A stretch of DNA of 64,000 bases. Source: an uncultured Phycisphaerales bacterium. GTDB lineage: Bacteria; Planctomycetota; Phycisphaerae; Tepidisphaerales; Tepidisphaeraceae. The position numbers were made by a program, and so were the translations under genes. Position 1 is the first letter of the stretch, and the number at the start of each line of letters is the position of its first letter. The notes under the pieces are model-generated. The model was not told the origin of the DNA, ran no database searches, and saw only the letters and a program-made list of their open reading frames with translations. Of this stretch, positions 58,951 to 64,000 are shown piece by piece. The DNA lies in the NCBI GenBank assembly GCA_903871935.1, contig CAIQIQ010000061.1, positions 1 to 64,000 of the forward strand, given 5' to 3'.

Positions 58951-60786
58951 ATGAAGCAATTGACCATCACCCTTTCCACCTCCTCGACCACCCAGCAGAT
59001 TCCTCTCCCCAATGGCTTGGCGCGCCTTCCCCTCTCCGAGATTCTCCGCCGCAGTTCCTTCTCCCTCAACACCCGTTGCGGCGGCCGTGGCCTCTGCGAT
59101 GGCTGCCTCGTCCACCTCCAATCCGGGACCCTCCGCCACCGCACCACCGGCCAGCTTATCTCTCCCATTCGTTCCGAGTCCCCCCTCATCCGCGCCTGCG
59201 AGCACACTCTCGCCGACACCGACCTGGCCCTCCTGGTCCCCGCCCGCTCGCTCCTCGCCTACGAACCCCAGGTCGTCTCCAACTTCAAAGTAAACATCTC
59301 CCGCTCCAACAACCCCATCTGGCAGGCTCTATCCCTCTCTCCGGCCGATCTTGCCGATCCCGCCAGCGCCCTCTCCGCCCATCTCGACGCCCCGGTCGCC
59401 CCGCTCCCCAATCTTGCTCCCAACACCACCACCGTCGCCGCAGAATACACCTGTCCCACTTGGTCCATTCTCGGCCCTCTCGATCACGCCCCCGCTAATC
59501 CCCTGGGCGTCGCCATCGACATCGGCACCACCACCGTCGCCGTCCTCGTCGTCGAACTCGCCACCGGCAAAATCGTCGCCTCCGCCACCGGCTTCAATCG
59601 CCAGATGCATCTTGGCGATGATGTCCTCACCCGCATCAATCTCTGCACCACCGACAAGCAGATGCTCTCTCGCCTGCAGACCGCCATCGTCAAAGACACG
59701 ATCGAACGCCTGCTGCTTAAAGCCCTGAAGGAATCCTCCATCGCCGATGACCAGATCGCCTGCCTAAACGTCGCCGGCAACACCACCATGCTGCACCTCT
59801 TCGCCGGCGTCGATCCCTCTCCCATGGGTTTCTCCCCTTTCACCGCCCCCTTTCTCGAACACCGCATCCTCCCCTCCTCCAAGATCCACCTGAAGTTCAG
59901 TTCCCCCGACGCTTCCACCAACACCAACGGCATCATCTCCACCGACCCGGCCGTTCACCTGCTCCCCTCCGCCGCCGCCTACGTCGGCGCTGACATCACC
60001 GCCGGCGTCGTCTCCTCCGGCCTGGTCTACGATGATGGCCCCAGCCTCTTCGTCGACGTCGGCACCAACGGTGAGATCGTCTTCAAACAGGGCAAGAAGA
60101 TGTGGGGCACCGCCACCGCCGCCGGGCCCGCCTTTGAAGGCTCACGCATGGCCTGCGGCATGCGCGCCGGCCAGGGCGCCGTCAGCCACATCAAAATGAC
60201 CCGCACCGACTCCGGTCTTAAAGTCGACGTCGAAGTCATCGGCAACGTCAAACCCACCGGCATCTGCGGCTCCGCCTATGTCGATTTCCTCGCCCAGGCC
60301 CGCGAGTCCGGCCTGCTCTCTCCCTCCGGCCGTTTCCAGAGCGGCATCGCCGACGACCGCATCGCACCTTGCCGCGACCTGGGGCAGGGCTTCACCATCG
60401 CCCACGGCCACGGCCACGAACCCATCATCATCACCGAAGGCGACGTTGCCTCCCTCCTCCAGGCCAAAGCCGCCATCGCCGCCGGCATCCTCACCCTCAT
60501 GCGCAAAGTCCACGCCGCCCCCGAATCCATCAAAACCCTCTATCTCGCCGGCGGTTTCGGCATGCACCTCAACATCGCCAACACCATTCGCTCCGGCCTG
60601 CTCCCCGGCTTCCGCGCTAACCAGGTCCAGCTCGTCGGCAACACCAGCCTCGCCGGCGCCTACCTCTCCCTCCTCGACGCCGGCGTCCTTGATGAAATCG
60701 CCCGCGTCGCCAAAGAAATCGAAATGGTCGAACTCAACCTCGACCCCGACTTCGAAGACTGCTACATCGACCAACTCATGCTATAG
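58951..60786 (+). CDS. RACo-type corrinoid activation/regeneration protein
   Basis: The 611-aa protein has an N-terminal 2Fe-2S domain with the plant-type ferredoxin spacing C43-x5-C49-x2-C52 and C83 (RCGGRGLCDGC ... RAC), a linker, and a C-terminal DUF4445 ASKHA domain with GVAIDIGTTTVAVLVVEL, NVAGNTTMLHLFAGVDPSPMG, FVDVGTNGEIV and YLAGGFGMHLN. RACo proteins use ATP to reduce inactive Co(II) corrinoid back to Co(I). That fits the divergent corrinoid protein 93 nt away exactly. It completes the module with the DUF1638-hydantoinase fusion. Confidence 0.92.
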   Translation: MKQLTITLSTSSTTQQIPLPNGLARLPLSEILRRSSFSLNTRCGGRGLCDGCLVHLQSGTLRHRTTGQLISPIRSESPLIRACEHTLADTDLALLVPARSLLAYEPQVVSNFKVNISRSNNPIWQALSLSPADLADPASALSAHLDAPVAPLPNLAPNTTTVAAEYTCPTWSILGPLDHAPANPLGVAIDIGTTTVAVLVVELATGKIVASATGFNRQMHLGDDVLTRINLCTTDKQMLSRLQTAIVKDTIERLLLKALKESSIADDQIACLNVAGNTTMLHLFAGVDPSPMGFSPFTAPFLEHRILPSSKIHLKFSSPDASTNTNGIISTDPAVHLLPSAAAYVGADITAGVVSSGLVYDDGPSLFVDVGTNGEIVFKQGKKMWGTATAAGPAFEGSRMACGMRAGQGAVSHIKMTRTDSGLKVDVEVIGNVKPTGICGSAYVDFLAQARESGLLSPSGRFQSGIADDRIAPCRDLGQGFTIAHGHGHEPIIITEGDVASLLQAKAAIAAGILTLMRKVHAAPESIKTLYLAGGFGMHLNIANTIRSGLLPGFRANQVQLVGNTSLAGAYLSLLDAGVLDEIARVAKEIEMVELNLDPDFEDCYIDQLML

Positions 60787-60810
60787 AACATTCACTGGAG
60801 CCTCCTCTTC

Positions 60811-61221
60811 ATGCCCACTTGCAGATCAGTCCCGATCGTGGCGTCGCGATGCTTGATTCTGATCGGGCTCCTGCTCGCCGCACTGCTGGCCTCGGCATGC
60901 GCGCCATCAGCCAGGGAAGTCGCCGCCGCCAACTTCGGCCCCCCTCCCGATCGTTGCGAACGCCTCATTCAGCAAGACCTCGACCTGACCGTGTTCTCCG
61001 GCCATCCGGGCGAATACCTCTTCAAGCAGCCCCCCTACAAGGCCACCGTCAACCGCTCCCTCTTTACCAAAACCGAATTTGGCTGGATCATCGAATTCCA
61101 GGCCAAAGGACAGATCTCCATGGGCACCGGCGGCTACCGCACCTACCATTGCTTCTTCCCACCTGATGGCAGCATGACACTGCTGACCACCGACGCCAGC
61201 ATTCATCGCATTTCCGATTAG
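60811..61221 (+). CDS. small lipoprotein of unknown function
   Basis: The 136-aa protein has a lipoprotein signal with lipobox LLASAC (cysteine near 30). The mature part includes NFGPPPDRCERLIQQDL and a beta stretch (GWIIEFQAKGQISMGTGGYRTYHCFF). No family is recognised. It lies 24 nt after the RACo gene with the same orientation and could be co-transcribed, though a cofactor role is not suggested by its sequence. Confidence 0.65.
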   Translation: MPTCRSVPIVASRCLILIGLLLAALLASACAPSAREVAAANFGPPPDRCERLIQQDLDLTVFSGHPGEYLFKQPPYKATVNRSLFTKTEFGWIIEFQAKGQISMGTGGYRTYHCFFPPDGSMTLLTTDASIHRISD

Positions 61222-61247
61222 GCCCTGCCTGACAGCGCAAAAGAAAA

Positions 61248-61271
61248 GGGCCGGGAACCAAGTCCCGGCCC
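61248..61271 (-). terminator. intrinsic terminator of the RAYT gene
   Basis: GGGCCGGGA pairs with TCCCGGCCC around an ACCAAG loop. Read on the minus strand it is followed by TTTTCTTTTG. It lies 27 nt past the RAYT stop and near the convergent lipoprotein stop, so it may serve both. Confidence 0.8.
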
Positions 61272-61298
61272 AACCTTCAATCTGCCATCAGAAACATC

Positions 61299-61985
61299 TT
61301 ACTTGCTCTTCTTCTTCGTGCTGCCCCTGGGCCTGCCACGTGGGCGCATCGTGTGCTCCATGCCCCACTTACGGCACGCCTTCACCTGCCAGCGGTCGCT
61401 GCCGAACGGCCTTCCGCGCTGCACGCTCAACCGGAACTTCTCCAGCTCCTTCTCATCCACCGCCGCATTCACGCTGCGCACCCAACCTTGCGGCGGGGTT
61501 CCCAGTGCATCGCTGAGCAATCCATGGCACGCTGCCTCCGGATGCCGCCGCGCCCACAAGCTTCCCCAGCGCCAATCCTGTGCGCTCTTCACCGCGCCCG
61601 CCGTCAGCGCGTTACGCTCGACAAACCGCAGAACCGTCCACGCCTCCGCCGCTTCCACCGGAAAGCTTCTATAGCGTCCCTGGTACAAACGCCCATCGCC
61701 GGCCGTCCCCGTGGCCGCATGACATCGCACCGCATGCGTGTGCGACATCCAACGTACAAACGCCGTCAATTCTCCATCCTTCTTAGGCCAGATCACCAGG
61801 TGCCAGTGATTCTTCATCAGGCACCACCCCAGGATCCGCGTGGGGCGTATCTCCTGTGCTTCGAGCATGACCTGCTCGAACGCCGCGTATTCGGCCTGCT
61901 TCCGAAACAAAGGCGCAGTTCCCGCCGAACGGTTAAGGACATGGAATATTGTTCCGCCGGGTGCAACTCTTGCTTGTCTGGGCAT
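61299..61985 (-). CDS. REP-associated tyrosine transposase (RAYT), Y1 HUH family
   Basis: The 228-aa protein is a TnpA_REP/RAYT. It starts with the family sequence MPRQARVAPGGTIFHVLNRS and carries the HUH motif in MKNHWHLVIWP (His60, His62), then RLYQGRYRSFPV and a Lys/Arg-rich tail. In the family the helix reads LRYVERN with a catalytic Tyr; here it is LRFVERN, with Phe121 (codon TTT at 61623-61625). Y101 or Y105 are possible substitutes but are not in the usual place. Family members process REP hairpins headed by GTAG, several of which lie in this window. Confidence 0.88.
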   Translation of the reverse strand: MPRQARVAPGGTIFHVLNRSAGTAPLFRKQAEYAAFEQVMLEAQEIRPTRILGWCLMKNHWHLVIWPKKDGELTAFVRWMSHTHAVRCHAATGTAGDGRLYQGRYRSFPVEAAEAWTVLRFVERNALTAGAVKSAQDWRWGSLWARRHPEAACHGLLSDALGTPPQGWVRSVNAAVDEKELEKFRLSVQRGRPFGSDRWQVKACRKWGMEHTMRPRGRPRGSTKKKSK

Positions 61986-62257
61986 GTGATCCAGCCTACC
62001 GACAGCACGCCCCTTCATCAAGGTAAATCACGAAAATTCCGGCCGCGAACTCGGGGAAATACGAACCCAAAGCCTCAGCGCCGGGTATGCGTGTCTCAAT
62101 CCGCCCGGGGCTCACTCCTCCACATGCGCCAATCTCGGCATGCAGGCAACAGGCTATCGTTCGGAGTTCAACCTTTAGGTTGCTCTTCTTCCCCTTCTCA
62201 AATCCTGAAATCTCAAATCGCAAATCTCCCCGTCTTCATCCAGCAGCCTACCAGCCC
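61986..62257. other. gap after surface-protein gene, small hairpin only
   Basis: No gene is seen. GTTCAACCTTTAGGTTG (62163-62179) forms a short hairpin (CAACC with GGTTG). A string of similar AAATC(T/G)C units near 62205-62230 (CAAATCCTGAAATCTCAAATCG) is a simple repeat seen at planctomycete gene ends. Confidence 0.4.
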
Positions 62258-64000
62258 TTACCACAGGTTCCATGATCGACCCCTCAGCAGCAGGCTCACT
62301 TGCGAGAACACCGGCCCAAAGCTCGGCAGCACCGGCGGATCCACCGGCAATGAAGAGATGCTCGACCTGGTTTTGACATAAGCGATATCGGCAACATTGA
62401 CCAGGTCATTCCCATCGAAATCCGATCGGTAGCTGCTTACCGTCTCCGGCAGACTGCTGCGACTCTTGGTCTGATTGATATCCGCCACGTTCACCTTCCC
62501 CAGATTCCCGCCGGTCGAATCGCCCGGCAGAACATCGAAGCGGAAGGCAAAATCGCCCCCGGCCACCCCGTTGCCGGAGGGGAAGGTGCTGGTAGCGCCC
62601 ACCTGGCCAAAGCTGGTGGGATTGCTCCATTCACCATCCAACGCATTGCCGGCCGTGTCTGTCACCGGTGTCGCTCCACTTCCCGGCAGGGCAACATAGA
62701 GCTTATCCGCACCGATCATCGCGGAGAGCGACCAGGTGGCGACATGATCGCTGGCGCTATAGCTAAAACCCGACACGCTGTAGCTGCCCACCGACCCCAC
62801 GATGGCAAACTGCGCTTGGGCCACCGAGACATCCTCACTGAAGGCAATCGAGATGCGATTGAGATTCCTCCAGGGAAGAGTCTGCAATTGGGCAGCACCT
62901 GAGCCCACCGGAATGGCAAAGCCATAGGTGGAACTCGAACCGCTCGTATTGGCCGCCAGGAAGGAAAGGAAGTTTGTGTTCCAGGCCGAGCCCCTCACAT
63001 ACACCGCCGCCACAGTTGGGGCGATCTCATCCACATCAGTCACGCCGATCGTGATCACCTTCTCAAACCACAAGCCGCCCGCGTCGGTTGTCTGCACCCG
63101 GATCGAGTAGCTGTTCTTCACTTCGTAGTTGAAACTGGCGGCGGTCCGGAGCGCGTTACCGACAATCGTGAAACTGCCGTTGTCGGCCGATCCGGTACCG
63201 GCCACCAACGTGTACGCGAAGGTATCACCCATATCGAGGTCCGCGGTGCTGAACGTACCGATGACGGTACCTGCAGGCTGATTCTCCGCAACACTCGAAC
63301 TGCTCAGGGTGATGTCCGTGGGCACAGAGTCCTCGTACGCTCCGATATCCACCGTCCCGTGGACGACCCGGTCATGGCCGGCGCCACGCTGGTCGTAATT
63401 CACGCCAGAGGGGATCAGGCTGTTATCGCCGGCATCGAGCGCCAGGTTGCCCGCCAGCAGGGCCATCGTCCAGGTCGCTCCGCCATTGTCCTGCAGCGGT
63501 CCGAGCTTGGGATCGGTAATCCCGACGAGGTTGCCGTTTGCGCCGTCAGTCAGGCCCCCGCCCACCCCGATCAGGTTGTGGGCACTGGAGGGATTGAGCA
63601 CCCCCGCCACGTCGTTCGCGGCGCCGTTACCGGTATTGCCCGAGAGGATGCTGTTGTAGGCCGCCGCAGTGCTCCTGTTGTAGTTGGCGACCGCCCCGCC
63701 ATCCACGGCGGCCGAATTGCCGCTGAGGGTGCTGTTGTTGATCGTCAGCATACTTACGCGGCCGGTGCTGTAGATCGCCCCGCCCGCGGAGGCCGAGTTG
63801 CCACTAAGGGTGCTGTTGTTGAGCGTCAGCGAGCCGCCGAAGCCACCGTCGTCGCTATAGATGGCGCCGCCATACTCCGAGGTACCATTACCCGTCGCCG
63901 AATTGTTGCTGAGGGTACTGTTGCTGATCGTCAGGCTCGTGTAACTGCTGTAGATCGCTCCACCGCTCGACGAAGACGTGTTGCCGCTAAGGGTGCTGTT
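62258..64000 (-). CDS. large beta-helix surface protein with cadherin-like and dockerin-like parts, 5' end outside window
   Basis: At least 580 codons are open to the right edge. The upstream part is a right-handed beta-helix built of units like LTINNSTLSGNSA with GGAIYS between them, about four copies, as in polymorphic outer-membrane or choice-of-anchor proteins. Then follow a domain with RGAGHDRVVHGTVDIGAYED, a cadherin-like repeat (TDITLSSSSVAENQPAGTVI) and an adhesion-like region. The C-terminus has two dockerin-like calcium repeats (KVNVADINQTKSRS, LVNVADIAYVKTRS) after FRFDVLPGDSTGG. It is probably exported to the cell surface. Transcribed toward the RAYT gene. Confidence 0.8.
   Translation of the reverse strand, partial: NSTLSGNTSSSSGGAIYSSYTSLTISNSTLSNNSATGNGTSEYGGAIYSDDGGFGGSLTLNNSTLSGNSASAGGAIYSTGRVSMLTINNSTLSGNSAAVDGGAVANYNRSTAAAYNSILSGNTGNGAANDVAGVLNPSSAHNLIGVGGGLTDGANGNLVGITDPKLGPLQDNGGATWTMALLAGNLALDAGDNSLIPSGVNYDQRGAGHDRVVHGTVDIGAYEDSVPTDITLSSSSVAENQPAGTVIGTFSTADLDMGDTFAYTLVAGTGSADNGSFTIVGNALRTAASFNYEVKNSYSIRVQTTDAGGLWFEKVITIGVTDVDEIAPTVAAVYVRGSAWNTNFLSFLAANTSGSSSTYGFAIPVGSGAAQLQTLPWRNLNRISIAFSEDVSVAQAQFAIVGSVGSYSVSGFSYSASDHVATWSLSAMIGADKLYVALPGSGATPVTDTAGNALDGEWSNPTSFGQVGATSTFPSGNGVAGGDFAFRFDVLPGDSTGGNLGKVNVADINQTKSRSSLPETVSSYRSDFDGNDLVNVADIAYVKTRSSISSLPVDPPVLPSFGPVFSQVSLLLRGRSWNLW

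Noticed and set aside
1..64000. CRISPR array, rRNA genes or a complete insertion sequence
   Set aside because: No array of regularly spaced repeats, no rRNA-like sequence and no full IS with terminal repeats was seen; the only transposase-like gene is the RAYT.

Overview
The window looks like chromosomal DNA of a GC-rich (about 60% by eye) environmental bacterium, most likely a planctomycete, possibly of the class Phycisphaerae. This rests on gene content: UroD-like paralogues, a DUF6785 membrane protein, DUF4091/GH123-like secreted hydrolases, a Gly-rich PilM operon, a DUF1638-hydantoinase fusion and a dockerin-ended beta-helix surface protein. It also rests on the intergenic GTAG-headed palindromes. 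The assignment is inferred from families seen, not from a marker-gene comparison.

Layout. 0-0.2 kb: a 3' tRNA fragment (Gln-like) with tandem repeats, a possible attachment-site scar. 0.2-8.8 kb: ubiX, a sialate-esterase-like gene, a small minus-strand operon (LysE exporter, UroD-like protein, AstE/ASPA-like M14 protein), menG/ubiE and uvrB. 9-15 kb: a three-gene PilM operon whose products carry very Gly-rich linkers with a shared short motif. 15-26 kb: mtaB, a 150-bp REPIN-like palindrome, an acyltransferase carrying ankyrin repeats, an ADP-ribosylglycohydrolase-like protein, a DinB-like protein, a LolA-like secreted protein and a DUF6785 membrane protein. 26-32 kb: a second UroD-like gene, msrB, then a sugar/acid catabolic run (TIM-barrel isomerase, 2-hydroxyacid dehydrogenase, enolase-superfamily enzyme, MFS transporter). 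32-43 kb: phosphoesterase, two secreted GH123/DUF4091-type enzymes, a YkgJ-like protein, a 1-kb gene-free region with two perfect DnaA boxes, a lone pyruvate-kinase C domain, tRNA-Arg, DUF2293 and GH130. 43-54 kb: small enzymes (cupin, VOC, DHFR-like), ahcY, DUF190-fluC, an isomerase, an SDR-like protein, a Nudix hydrolase, tRNA-Ser, DUF2231 and aspS. 55-61 kb: a corrinoid module (DUF1638-hydantoinase A fusion, cobalamin-binding protein, RACo-type reductive activator). 61-64 kb: a lipoprotein, a RAYT (REP-associated HUH transposase) and the 3' part of a large surface protein.

How the genes work together. The corrinoid protein and its RACo activator imply corrinoid-dependent methyl transfer; one UroD-like paralogue keeps an MtaA-like H-x-C motif and is a candidate methyltransferase, and AhcY recycles SAH. 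GH130, GH123-like enzymes, the sialate-esterase-like protein, the enolase-superfamily operon and the dockerin-like surface protein point to a glycan-degrading lifestyle. The RAYT and the scattered GTAG hairpins form a plausible resident REP system, but the RAYT carries Phe where I expect the catalytic Tyr. Several genes without a Shine-Dalgarno sequence have a -10 hexamer only 6-10 nt before the start codon, which suggests leaderless mRNAs.
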